Origin: Chlorella sorokiniana
Lineage: Eukaryota; Chlorophyta; Trebouxiophyceae; Chlorellales; Chlorellaceae
Assembly (NCBI GenBank): GCA_025917655.1
Contig: CP084618.1
Location: 558,001 to 622,000, forward strand
Direction: 5' to 3'
Length of the DNA: 64,000 nucleotides
Shown here piece after piece: positions 12,001 to 22,760 of this stretch. A model generated the notes under the pieces. It was not told the DNA's origin, did no database searches, and was given only the letters and a program-made list of their open reading frames with translations. The position numbers were made by a program, and so were the translations under genes. Numbering within the stretch: position 1 is the first letter of the stretch; every line of letters begins with the position of its first letter.

Positions 12001-14648
12001 GAAGGGGGAGCCGTGTAAGTGGGCAGCGGGCAGGCCACGCGTTCTTCCAAAACTTGCACAGCGCAGCGAGCAGCGCGTATCACAAAGGGCGCCACCTCAG
12101 GACCCGCAGCTCAGGCAGATCGCTGGCGGGCGACGGTCTGGGCAGCGTGGAAGGGGCACAGCCGCAGGATGTGTGTGTGTGGTTGAGGGGCGGGGGGCCT
12201 GGCTGCGGACTTGTCTATACCCACCCGCGCCAGTCGCTGCTCCGGGTTGGCAGCGTTCCCCTCCACCGCCGACAGGTCCGGCGCGGCGGCAAAGGCGGCG
12301 CCGAGGTAGGCGACGACCGCGTCGGCGGCCTGGCGCAGCGCGGGCGCCGCGCGGGCAGCATCAGCGCGCGGCGGCGGCGAGCGGCTGCAGGAAGGCCCAC
12401 AGGTAATCGCCCAGCAGCTCCGGTTGGCACAGCAGCTGCAGCCACACAAAACAGGAAAAGGAACCACCGTGGAGACGAGGGGATGCAGAGCCAGCTGCCA
12501 TCAGCTCTGATGCACAGTAAAGGGCGACACGGAGGGGATTCGGAGGCGGGAGGGCGATCGGCTGTATGGGCAGCGCTGGCCCGGTGAGGCAGGGATGAAG
12601 CAGGGGCCTGTGACCCCATCCGCCGCCAGACGGCCCGGCGAGAGGGAAGCCCGGCATGCCCAAGCCAGGACGCCTGGCAGGCCCACCTGCAGCAGCATCT
12701 CCCAGCCACCCAGCGCCCCAAACAAGTCGACGAACGCCGCCCGGGACGCCGCCGCGGCCTGCTGGAGCGCCGGCGTCTGCGGCGGCTCCTCGCCGCCCTC
12801 CTCGCCCCCGCCGCCGCCGGCAGCCGCCTCGACGGCGGCCCACTCCCCGAGGCGGAGCTCGCCCGAGCGGCGGGCTGCCGCCGCCGGGTGCTCCGCGTGG
12901 AAGGGGCGGCAGCGGGAGAGGTGGCTGTCGTCAAACAGCATCGCCAGGCCGCGCAGCATTGGCGCCAGGTCTTCGCCCACTGCATGGTGTGGGGGCGGAG
13001 TGCAGGCTGTGCCAGATTTTCCCAGCTGTCCAGCACCCATATCGTGGCAGGGAGCCAGAAGGAAGGCTGGAGGGGCAAAGCCACAAGGTGTTCGCCGTCT
13101 GCCAGGGCCATGCTGGAAAGGGGGCCCCAGCCACCAGGCCCCGCCAGGGCGGGGCAGGGCAGCAGCGCAAGCAGCGAGGCTGCCCGCAGCTGCTGCAGCG
13201 CCGCCGCAGGGGCCCCGCACCTCGCTGGCTGATGGAGGGCTGGAACTCTTGGCCCTGAAACACCCTCAGCTGGAGCGAAAGGTAGCGCGCGACAAAGGAG
13301 ACAAACCTGTGACGGGGGCGGGGGGAGGGGAGCCATGCAATGCACAGAGCGTGGGTGGAATGGTTGCAGAGCTGCTCAAAGGAGCGCGCAGGCTGCGTGG
13401 CGGAACGTGTGGGGCGGCTGCTGCGCTCCCGGCGCAGCGGGGATTGCAGCCTGCCGCCGCGGCCAGCAAGACTCCTGGCTGCAAAACGTCAAGCTCGAAC
13501 GCAAAGAACAAACATCAGTGAAGCTCACTGCTGGAGCGCCGTGCGGTATTCCCCAGCGTTGTGCAAGTCCACCAGCTGCGGGGCGGCCGCCAGCGGGGGC
13601 GGCACAAACGTATGAGCCAAGGCAGGCAGGCATGGGCCGTTCCAGTGCACCGAGAGCCAGCGCGCCAGCACGATGCGGGTGGCAGCCCGTAACGCAGCAT
13701 GCGAACTGCGGCTGGCCAGCATCCGTCTGCCGCCACCCGGGTGGGTGCACACACGAGGCGGCAAACGAGGCCAAAGCAAACGCGTGCACAGAGCCCAACC
13801 GTGCCCCAAAAGTGCGGCCCCATGTGCATGTAAGTGCGTGGAGCTGCCGCCGCTGGAACATGAACAACAGAACCCAAACAGCTGACGAAGCTGGCTCCCG
13901 GCGGCGGCACCCACCTGCACCTGACGCTCGCTGTTCAGCAGCTGCTGCAGCGCGGGCAGCAGCGCCTCCCGCATCAGCGGCTGGTAGAAGCTGTCGTACA
14001 TCAAAAACACCTGGGCGCCCACGTCGCTCATGTGCTCCCTGCGGTACCGGCCGGGACGCACGGCGGGCACAACAGTAGGAGGTGCAGCATTGCAACGCGG
14101 CGGCGCGGCGCGGCGGCACGCCCGAGGCGCGCCCCCTCCCCCGCTGCCGCCAAGCAGGGCGGCGAACCGGGCTGGCAGGCAGCCTCGCACAGCGCTGGCG
14201 AAACCAGGGATCGGTGTGAGGGAAAGCAGGGGGCGCGCCAGGATGGAAGGCCCGCCAAGCGGGCCAGCATCGTGCGTGCGACATCTACCCACTTGATCAT
14301 GTGGCAGTACAGGCTGTTGGCTGACCCCAGGCACGTCAGCAGGGCCCCCATGTCGACGTCTGAGTCCAGTTGCATGAGCGAGTGGAGCTTGGGCAGCAGC
14401 CCTGTCAGCAGGAAGCATGCAGGAAGAGCATCAGCTGGGTGCTGCGGTGGGGCTGAAGGCGGGGAGGACAGCGGGCGCCCGGCCACGCTGCCCAGCAACA
14501 CCCGCGCGCTCTTGCCTGACAGCACCGCCTCCTGGCTCTGCTGCCGGGTGGGGGCAGCGGGCTCGCTCTCCATGTCCAAGTCGTCATCTTCGGCGTCCAG
14601 CAGGCTGGCGCTGGCGCTGCTGGCAAGGGCGTCGTCGCCGCCCGCCAT
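1..14648 (-). CDS. USP9X/USP24/USP34-type ubiquitin carboxyl-terminal hydrolase, 3' end outside window
   Basis: Large deubiquitinase that would cleave ubiquitin from substrates through a C19 cysteine-protease domain. The Cys box reads GLQNGGATCYMSSVFQQL (about 3475-3545, catalytic Cys codon 3509-3511). Downstream are the zinc-ribbon-side motif AESLDSYVSKELMDGQNQYHC (about 2055-2140, shown here in part), LPHTLALHLKRFEWDYET (about 1635-1710), RFEFPLELDLYPYT (about 1335-1385), the His box SAFAGHYYSYIK (His codon 1051-1053), FDDTSVEPWD (about 715-785) and SAYMLFYE (about 380-420). Many GT-AG introns split it. About 10 kb upstream of the Cys box holds leucine/alanine-rich helical exons like the N-terminal armadillo-type region of giant USPs. 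The chosen start (14648, MAGGDDALASS) is the first Met of a continuous exon next to the divergent gap and is not certain. The C terminus lies beyond base 1. Family assignment is firm; exact orthology among giant USPs is inferred. Confidence 0.85.
11399..11456. repeat. 18-bp minisatellite in a USP intron
   Basis: Three consecutive near-identical 18-bp copies of a ctgcacaggctgcgcatg-type unit. They lie between recognisable exons of the ubiquitin hydrolase, so they are probably intronic. No function is evident. Confidence 0.7.
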
Positions 14649-14975
14649 GGGGCACTGCCGTGGGCCGTGGCCCCAAAACAGAAGAGGCGGGCCGCGGGGC
14701 CCACTTCCCTACCCCTTGCCCCTCCTCTGCTGCTGGAGCTGCTGGCGAGGTGTGATCAGCAAAACTTTCTGCGCTTAGATCGGGAACCCAGTCTTTCTAC
14801 ATTCGTAGCATTGATTCCAGATGGATTTCTGCCCGCTCGGCGGCCCCCGGCATGGAGGCGTCCCTTGCTCCCTTGAAGCGGTACACACGAAGCGGTACGC
14901 CATTTTGTACTGTCTCTGAAATCGCTTGCTGACCTCCAAGAGACACCCCAGTCGTCGATCATTCATAGTAGTTTA
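14649..14975. promoter_or_regulatory. Divergent intergenic gap between USP and sterol desaturase
   Basis: Short gap of 327 bp between the presumed start codons of two divergently transcribed genes, so both promoters must lie here or overlap the 5' exons. It is visibly less GC-rich than the flanking exons, especially from 14755 to 14970. I see no convincing TATA box or other defined element. Confidence 0.4.
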
Positions 14976-17242
14976 TTGGAGGCCATGAGACAGCTTCAGT
15001 GGGCAGCGCTTGCGCTGTTCCTGGGCCTGGCGGCCTCCCTGGTGGTGGCTGCCAGCTCCAGCGATGCGGCCTTGTTACGAACTTTTGTTGGGGCTAGCAC
15101 CGGCGCCATGAGGCAGGCAAACAGCTCCTCCTCCAGCCAGCCGTTCAACCCCAGCCAACCCCCCAGCAGACCCAGAGCCTTCAGGCGGAGAACCTCGAGA
15201 ATCTGATAGCAGAGAACGAGTGGAAGAACCAGCTAGTCGTCTGGCTCATACCCGAGCACATCCGATGCAAGTTGCCACGCGTGGTGCAGGTGTGTTGGGT
15301 AACCGTGTGCTCATGTCATTACCAGAGCCAAGGAGTTGACGATCGCCCCCGATCACGCCATTCGGCTTGGCTGCCACGGGCTGTGCCCTCCCCCGCTCGC
15401 CCGCGCACTCCCCGCGCCGCTGAACCTGCCGCCGCCCTTCCGCTGCAGACCTGGTTCCGCTGCTGGATCCTGTGCATGGCCCTCTACTTTGGCGTGGGCG
15501 CGCTCTGGTCGTACCACGTGTACTTTGCGTTCGGTGCGCCGCTGCTGCCGGGGTGTGGCGGGACGGGGGCGTTCCCGCCGCGCTGCCTGCCGCCGACGCC
15601 GCCGACCTGCTGCGGGTGCAGGCAGCAAGCTATTCAAGCCGGGCGAGATCCCGCTGGCCGCGGACATGTGGGAGCAGATGAAGGTGGGCCCGCCCCGTGT
15701 CCTGGTCAGCAGCCGGCCGCAGTGCCTTCGGTTGGAGCTTGCATGCCGCTCCCGCAACGCCGCCCTCACACCGTCATGCACGTGTGCGCAGGTGTCCCTG
15801 GGTGCCATGCCGATGTATGCCATGCTGCCCACGCTCACAGAGTACTGCGTGGAGCAGGGCTGGACGCTGGCGTATGCCAGGTGGGTGGCAGAAGCGGCGC
15901 TGCTCCCCATGCCGGGGCAGCCGCCCTGAGCCGAACCCCTCTCCCCCCGCGCCCCACCCTCGCCGGGTAGCCTTACTCAATAGCAGCTTTGCGATGCTGC
16001 TGCCGCCGCGCCACGGCGCGACAGCTCTGCCCACGCTGGGACCCTTCAGCGGCAGCTGGCGCCCTCAAACTCGCGCCCAGATCCTCGCCTTTCGCCGCCT
16101 TTCGACCCTGCATTTTCCAAAACATAATGCACCCCAACCTGCAGGGTGGCTGATGTTGGCCTGGCCCGCTACGCCCTCTACTTTGTCATCTACATGACTT
16201 CAGTCGAGTTCTTTGTTTACTGGCAGCATCGCATCCTGCACTCGGGAGTGGGCTACAGGTGCGACGGCGCTGGCAGCGGGCAGCGGCGGGCGGTCGCGGT
16301 TGCACTCTGCCGTGGGACGCTGCGCGTGCAGGGTGTGCTTGCCGCTGTGGGCTGTGCCGTGCGGGAATGCCCACGTCAGCCCATTGCCTGCAACACGCAC
16401 CCATGCGTGAGTACTTTACGCATCCTGTTCTCGCTCCCCCGCTGCAGCTGGCTGCACAACATCCACCACAAGTACAACAAGGGCGACCAGATGAGCCCGT
16501 TTGCCGGCCTGGCCTTCCACCCGCTGGACGGCATCATGCAGGTGGGACACACTCCTGTTTAAAGTTGGGTTTCCGTCTGCACCACTGCAGCTGGTCTGCT
16601 CCCGGTCCGCGGCCACACGGCATGCGGCGCCTGCCGTGCCAGCCTGCGCCCGCAGCCGGCTGCTGCCGCGCGGCGCCCGCGGCCCTGGAGCCTCCCTGGA
16701 GCTTGATCTTGCGCTCCCCTGCAAGCGCGCCCCCGCCCCCCCCCTCTCGCGCCGTCCGCCTGCAGGCGCTGCCCTACTCCTGGACCCTGTTCTACGTGCC
16801 CATGCACTTCCTGACCCACGAGATGCTGCTCTTCTTCACCTCCATCTGGACCACCAACATCCACGACAACATCCACGCCAAGGTGGCGCCCCACGCCGCG
16901 CACGCCGCGCACGCTGGCCCCCCGCCCGCGCTCGCGCCCGCCCGCCGGCCCAGCTCCGCGCCTTTGGCCGACCCGCGCCGAGCGCGCTCGCTGCCCGCGT
17001 GTTGTCGGGTGCGTGACGCTGCGCCCGCCCAACGCCCCCCCCCCCGCGCTCCTCCCGTGCAGATTGCGCCGGTGATGGGTGCAGGCTACCACACCATCCA
17101 CCACACCCTCTACAACTATAACTACGGCCACTACTTCACCTTTGTGGACCGCCTGTTTGGCACCCTGATCAGCCCGGAGGCGCTGGAGGCGCGCCGAGCC
17201 GCCGACCGGGCAGCGGCGGCAGCGGGGTCCAAGGGTGACTGA
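14976..17242 (+). CDS. C-5 sterol desaturase (lathosterol oxidase)
   Basis: ER-membrane di-iron enzyme of the fatty-acid hydroxylase superfamily that introduces the C5(6) double bond in sterol synthesis. Exons: 14976-15289, 15449-15533, 15622-15683, 15792-15880, 16145-16258, 16448-16541, 16766-16882 and 17063-17242. The three histidine motifs are present: HRILH in exon 5, HNIHH in exon 6 and HTIHH in exon 8. SPFAGLAFHPLDGIMQ, NIHDNIH and PVMGAGYHTIHH match plant STE1/DWF7 closely. Exon 1 starts with a hydrophobic stretch (MEAMRQLQWAALALFLGLAA). Its frame joins the conserved part (ENEWKNQLVVWLIPEHIR) only if the C run 15159-15164 has one more base, which gives 351 aa with all phases agreeing. 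A phase-0 intron 15042-15169 is an alternative. The start is therefore less sure than the rest. Confidence 0.93.
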
Positions 17243-17573
17243 GCAGTGGTCACCTGCCCCCCCTACCCCTTCTCGCACCCCTTTCGTGTCCTCTCGCTTA
17301 CTGCTACCCTCTCCCAAGTCAAACGCACGCTCCGCACATTGCAGACTGCCATAAATTGGATTCTTCTCGTCTATCGCTCGCCGCCGCCGCCCCTGCCCCT
17401 CTCCCTTCGCTCCACCCTCCCTTATGCTCCTGACTTGCACCCCCTACACGGAATGTCGCGTAGCTCACATGGCTGATACACAGTAAAGTGAGTAGCATTG
17501 GGCACCTCGCCCGCGCCTCTGGCGATGCCGCCGCCGCGCAGGCGACGCGTGCGTCGCCGCCCCCACTCCCGCG
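17243..17573. other. Convergent 3' intergenic region
   Basis: Gap of 331 bp between the stop codons of the sterol desaturase (+) and the Tubby-like gene (-). It should hold both 3' UTRs. It is pyrimidine-rich on the plus strand (17250-17440). I see no further gene. Confidence 0.5.
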
Positions 17574-20500
17574 CTACTGCGTGGCCAGCTTGGACGCGAA
17601 GGAGGACAGGCAGAGGGCGAAGGCCTGCGGGGCGCGCACCGACAGGTCGGTTGATTCTGTGTCGGCGCAGAATGCAGCATGCACAGGGGAGGTCTGGGCG
17701 GCGAGCTGCTCCCCCAGGCTGCCGCCCTGTCCAGGCCACCCCTCCTCCAGCCAGTCCCAGGGAGGCCCCCCCCAGCTGCCTGTTTCACATACAGCTTGGT
17801 TGTTTGTGAATATGAGACAGAGAACACAGCAGCCGCCTCCAGCCCCCCAGCAGCCTGCCCTGCTTGCAAACAGCACCGGGGCCACCTGCAGCGCCGTCAT
17901 GGGGTAGGCGTAGTCCATGGTGAAGACGTCGGGGCCACCTTGCCAAACTGCAGGATGGTACGCTCCTGCAAGGGGGCGGGGGTGGGGCATGGCTGGGCCG
18001 CGCCGCCAGCACGCCGCGCAGGGCTGCCGCGTGCCGCAGGCTCGGGGCTGTGCTGGTGTGCGCGGTGCGGGTGCCGCGCGGCCGTGAGTCTTACGCGGCG
18101 CCGCGGGCGCGGCGGCTGCAGCGTGGGCCCCCCCGCCTGCCCACCATGTTGTCCACCGACACCAGCTGGAAGTTCTTGACGGAGGCCTGCGTCACGCGCC
18201 CGCCAAAGTTGAGGCAGTAGGCGCCCATGGCCGGGTTCCAGCGCGGCGGCTTGTTGCGCAGCACCACGCAGGACGACAGGTTGTACGCCTTGTACCTGCA
18301 GAATCAGCGCGTGCATCAGTGTGAGCGCAGGTGCGGCAGAAGTGTGCACGGCAGGCAGGCAGGCAAACAAAAGGCGGCACTGTTTCGCACGGCAGGCAGG
18401 CAGGCAAGCTGGTGTGCTGCACAACTTGGTGGCCTGCGTGCGGCAGGGTGGCGCAGCCCTTGCGGCCGCTTGAACATGGCGTTGGGCCATGGGCCGCCTG
18501 CCTCCTCAACTCCCGCAGCAGCAGCCTGCCCAGCCCCCTGCAACCGCCTCCACCTCCCCCGCAGCAAAAGCTGCCCAGCTCCTGCCGGCAGCGGCGGGCT
18601 CACTGGCCCAGCAGGGTGTCGAGCTGCGACTTGGGGGCGAGGCGCAGCGGGCGCTGGCCCCCCGCCTCCAGCTTGGGCAGCAGCGCCGTCATCTTGCGGG
18701 GCCCCTTGGCGCCCAGCACGTTTGTCTGGTACAGCACCGCGCCCAGCTCGCAGCGCACAGCGCCGCCTGCGCTTTGTATTGTAATGGCAGGGGGTGGGGT
18801 GCAGGTCAGTGTTGAGCTGAGGGAGGCGGGCGGGCTCCTGGTGAGGGGGTGCAGCCTGTGGTGGCGGTCCCAGACACGCTGCGAACGCGGCCCCCTGCCC
18901 CGCCCCCAGCCGCCCACCCTGGCCGCGCTTGCTGCCGCCGTCGTGCAGCACAAACTCGGTGCCCACAAAGTTGGCCCGCAGCTTGCCCGCGTAGCCGTCG
19001 CTGGCGCGGGTCACGTCGCGCTGGTCGACCTGCAGATGGAATGAACGGTCGGCGGGACAGAGGAACTCAGCTTTGTAGAGCTAGTGTATGCTGTGCCTAT
19101 CACACACATGTATGTTCCAGCCTGTAAATGCTCAGACTTAGTGTGCAGCCTTGGAGTGCTGTTGGGAGGTGGGCCAAGGGCCGGCTGTGCGCCTCACCGA
19201 CAGCAGGTACGCCGCGCCGCCGGGGCCCCCTTTCCGCTTGCGGGCGGCTGCCAGGAAGCTGCCCGCCCTGCTGCCCTCCTGCTCCAGCAGCAGCGTGTAC
19301 TGCGTGCCGCCACGCAGCAGGCCGCCCGCGCTGCGGACAATCTTGCAGCACACGGGCTTGTCCGCCGGACCAGGCGCAAGCAGGAAGCGTCTGCGGTGCA
19401 GCAAGGGAAAGCGGAGGAGATTACAGGGGCCAGGTGTCAGGATGCACCCAGGTCTCAGTTTGGGCAAGGAAAGAACCAGACGAACCATGCTTGAGGCGTA
19501 AGCTGGCTGCAGCATGCCCACCTCAGGTCTTGCATGCTGCCCAGCCGTGCCTCCGCCAGCATCCCCGCCTGCGTGAGCGCCGCACAGCTGGCTTGCAGCT
19601 GGCCGGCCGACCGGCGCAGCTGCCACGAAGGCAGCCGCTGAGATGCCATATGCGGCCAGACCGTCGGCAGGCCGCGCGTCCGCCGCTCCAGGCTTGGCCT
19701 CCCCAGGGCCGCCCTGGCTGGGGCGGTGGACGGCGGCTTGGGGTACGCCCCCCACCGCCTGCTCCGCCCGCTGGGGCCCCGCCTGCCAGTTGGCTGCCTT
19801 GATGGGGAAGCGAGCGCTGCCGGGGGAAGCGGCCGACGGCGGCGCAGGGCTGGGCCCGGCCTCACGAGCAACCGGCTGGAAGCTGGGCGTGGATGGGCGG
19901 GCGCCGGCGTTGCAGGAAGGGACCTCGATCGAGCCGACACCTCGCCCTCCCGGCGGTCAAGGCTCCCTATAGCATTGGAGGCGACTCTCACTGCACTGCC
20001 GGCACCGCCCACCACGCCTGCAAAGCTCTGGAGCACCCGCGGAGTGTCAGCCGCGGGATGGCCTGCGGTGGAGGGGGGCGGCGCGCGGCGCCGCCCTGCT
20101 GCAGCGGGGCCGGGACGGCTGCCGCTGCAAGCGTGTGAGGCTGGTGGCAGACACCCGCAGGGGGACCCCAGGCGCACGGGAGCCGTGGCAGGCCGCGCCG
20201 CCGCATCCCGCTGCGGATTGGGCGGGCCAAGCGAGCTGGCAGCCCCGGGTCGCCGGTGAGCGGCTCTGCAAGTGCGGCCTCGCCCCCGTCTGGTCCCCCC
20301 CCTCCGGCTGCCACGTGCTGCTGCTGGGCCTGGACGCCTGGCTCAAGCTGGGGCTGCCCGGGGTGGCGCTGAGCCGCTGCTGCAGCGCCGCCGAGGCCGC
20401 CAGCAGGGGCGTGCCGGGCGAGCGCCGTGGTGGCCGGCCGCGGCGGCTGCCTGCGCCTCGGCGCGGGCCAAGAAGCTGCCGTCGCCGCCATAGAAGAGAT

Positions 20501-20648
20501 CGTTGTTGTAAACGGACACTGCGGGAGCGGAGCAATTGTGTGACAGGGGTGATGCGGGACAGGCGTGCGGGGTGTCCCGACGGGATGCGTCGGCACACGC
20601 ACCGCGGTGCGGGTCGGCGGCGGCGGCCGCTGCTCCACCCGCACGCAT
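17574..20648 (-). CDS. Tubby-like protein (C-terminal tubby domain)
   Basis: Tubby domains bind phosphatidylinositol 4,5-bisphosphate and tether the protein to the plasma membrane. Minus-strand exons show, in order: [11 protein letters not shown] and GAAYLLS (about 19390-19200); [19 protein letters not shown] (about 19030-18925); [17 protein letters not shown] (about 18740-18600); [20 protein letters not shown] plus [12 protein letters not shown] (about 18297-18150); [20 protein letters not shown] (17965-17886); and [16 protein letters not shown] (17624-17574). These follow the family order to its end. [10 protein letters not shown] is in frame only if the run at 17931-17934 has one more base. 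The N-terminal part has [12 protein letters not shown] near 20480-20515, then low-complexity sequence. The start (20648, MRAGG) joins that exon with correct phase but is tentative. No F-box, unlike many plant TULPs, was seen. Confidence 0.87.
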
Positions 20649-21109
20649 CGCCTGCCAGGTCCTTGCAGTCACAGGCCGTACTGCCGATGCAGCAGTGCGA
20701 GGAGACGTCGAACCGGCGCCCGAGGATGCGGGGTGGGCGCCGGGGCTGTGGGGCGTCCTGCACAACAGCAGCGTTGCGGCGCCGCCAGGCGTGGTCAACC
20801 CTCTCGCATTCGCGGCTGTCAGCAGCGGCGCTGTGTTCGTATCGGACCTGGGAGTTGTACCAGCGGGCGATGCAGATCCTATGGGTGTCTTTTCGAAGGT
20901 GGCGGGCTCCATACCGCACGAGGTCAACCCCCGACGGTGACTGCCTTAATACAGGTGCACCAATCCACAAATCAATTGATGACGCCGCCTCCCAATGTAC
21001 GTCTCCAAGGGCGATTTCGGCAACCGGCTGCCGACGTGGAGGGCGCAGAAACTCTCCATCCTACGAGCACCTGTATCATTGTCAATCACAATTGCAAATT
21101 ATTTCCTGT
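20649..21109. promoter_or_regulatory. Divergent gap between Tubby-like gene and TSR2
   Basis: Gap of 461 bp between the presumed starts of two divergent genes. A minus-strand frame stays open from 20927 into the Tubby-like start, so that gene could begin further upstream within this gap. No clear promoter motif is visible. Confidence 0.4.
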
Positions 21110-22154
21110 ATGGCGGCCCAGGGAATCGTGTTGCGGAACCAGATTCTGGTCGGCGGCGGCGGTCGTCGCGTGGAGCTGCCCCCGCGGGACCGCCCTATAT
21201 TTGAGGAAGGTGCCACCTTAATCTTCACACGATGGACTGCACTGCAGCTAGGGGTGCAGAACGAGTGGGGCGGACCTCATAGCGCCCAGAAGGCGAACGA
21301 GCTGCTGCGGGAGGTCATCGACTGGTTCTACACGACCAAAGGTGCGAATCTGGCTAGGCGCCGCATGCCATGCATGTGGCAGCACAGCTGGTGGCGCTCC
21401 GCCGCCGCTACCACTGTGCAGCCGAACTCTTGGCGCTCGCCTTTGCCTCCCTGCCTGCAGACCACGAAATGTGTGACCTGCAAGATCTGTTGGACGAAGC
21501 ACTGCAAGTGGACTTCAGCATCCAGGCTGAAGACGACAGCCCATACCAGGCAGGCAAAGAGCTTCGGCACCGCGCAACGCGTGCTGCCCTGACGCGGGAC
21601 GCAAACCGCAGCTTGCCATGCCATCCCCTGCACCCTGCATCAAACGACGCACGCCACCGGCCTTTGACCTCGCAGGTGGCGCGCCTGCTCGTCAACATGC
21701 ACAACCAGGTGGCAGCGGGCGACTTTTCCTACGTGGAGCAGATGCGGGCGGCAGCGGCATCCGCGGCGGCCCAAGCGGCCGCGGCGGCCAGCCAGCGCGC
21801 GCCAAACGGGGTGCCTGAAGCCGACGAGGACAGCAGCTCGGACGAGGAGGGCGGCGAGGCAAGCGGAGACGCCATGGGCGCTGAGGTGGGTGCCGCGGTG
21901 CTGCACCGCCTGGAACATCACGATAGGCCGCTTCCCCCTCACTTGTGTTCACCGTTGTGCCTTACGCTTTCTGCCCACTGCTCGGCAATGAACCTGCCGG
22001 CGTCGCTTCCTGCTGTGCCCAGGGCATGGATGTGGACATGGATGCGGCTGCGGCCACGCAGCAGCAGCAGCAGCAGCAGCAGCAGCGGCAGGAGCCCGTC
22101 CTTGATGAAGACGGCTTCCAAGCGGTGCAGCGGCGCAGGGGCGGCAGGCGGTGA
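21110..22154 (+). CDS. TSR2: Pre-rRNA-processing protein TSR2
   Basis: TSR2 escorts ribosomal protein eS26 and is needed for 20S pre-rRNA processing. Exons 21110-21341, 21461-21549, 21676-21885 and 22023-22154 give 220 aa with all phases agreeing. The diagnostic block FTRWTALQLGVQNEWGG and the following KANELLREVIDWFY lie in exon 1. LQDLLDEALQVDFSIQAEDDS is in exon 2 and VARLLVNMHNQ in exon 3. An acidic stretch (EADEDSSSDEEGGE) and a nine-glutamine run follow, and the protein ends FQAVQRRRGGRR. The second intron has a GC donor (CAG|GCAGGC at 21550). It is 126 bp, a multiple of three, and open, so it could be retained without a frameshift. The conserved spacing favours removal. It is divergent from the Tubby-like gene and convergent with SufC. 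Confidence 0.9.
22059..22085 (+). repeat. (CAG)9 coding run in TSR2
   Basis: Nine perfect CAG codons encode a glutamine run in the last TSR2 exon. The run is expected to vary in length between strains. Confidence 0.85.
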
Positions 22155-22190
22155 AGGGGCGGCAGGCGGTGAAGGGGCGGCGGGGGCAGG
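22135..22190. repeat. 18-bp repeat spanning the TSR2 stop codon
   Basis: About three copies of an 18-bp unit (ggggcggcaggcggtgaa). The TSR2 stop codon TGA at 22152-22154 lies in the first copy and the others fall in the 3' UTR. A loss or gain of one base here would extend the protein through the repeats. Confidence 0.7.
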
Positions 22191-22760
22191 CGTGCCTCAC
22201 AACGCAGCGTCCCTCACCGCTTCCCTGCTTGAGCTTGAATCTCTTCAGCTGCTGCCTGTGCCCTGCTGTCCCAGTCAATTGCCTGATGCCTCACTTGCAA
22301 GGTTGACCTGGAAGCTGCTATGCACTGACAGGCTGCACATGGGTGGGCCTCTGGCATTTCATTAGGAGTAGAGCACGGCCGCCTATGTACGGCTTTTGCT
22401 TGTGTCAGCTTTTGCAGTCTTTCATAAACACCAGTAACACTCAGCACGGTGAGAGCGCAACAAATCCGAGCGTGAGAAACGTGAAGCAAGGGAAGGAAGG
22501 AGCGCGCAGCGCCCGCCGCGTCAGGTGTTTTGAGGGGCGCGGAACGCTCTGCGGAACATCACTGCTGCCGGAAGCACGACGTGATGCGGCGGTCTCGGCG
22601 CAGCAAAGAGGGCGGGTTGCTCAGCCGGGCTGCCCAGCTGGGCTGCTCGGCAACGCAGCGCTGGGAGCGCGCGACGGCCTTTGGCAGCGCTGGAAGAGCT
22701 GGGAGGCTGGAGCAACGTCCTCCCCTGCCAGCGCCTGGGGCACGAGCACGCCATGACGCT
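22155..22760. other. Convergent 3' intergenic region
   Basis: Gap of about 600 bp between the stops of TSR2 (+) and SufC (-). It starts with the 18-bp repeat and then becomes more AT-rich (22280-22480). I found no supported gene or RNA in it. Confidence 0.5.
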
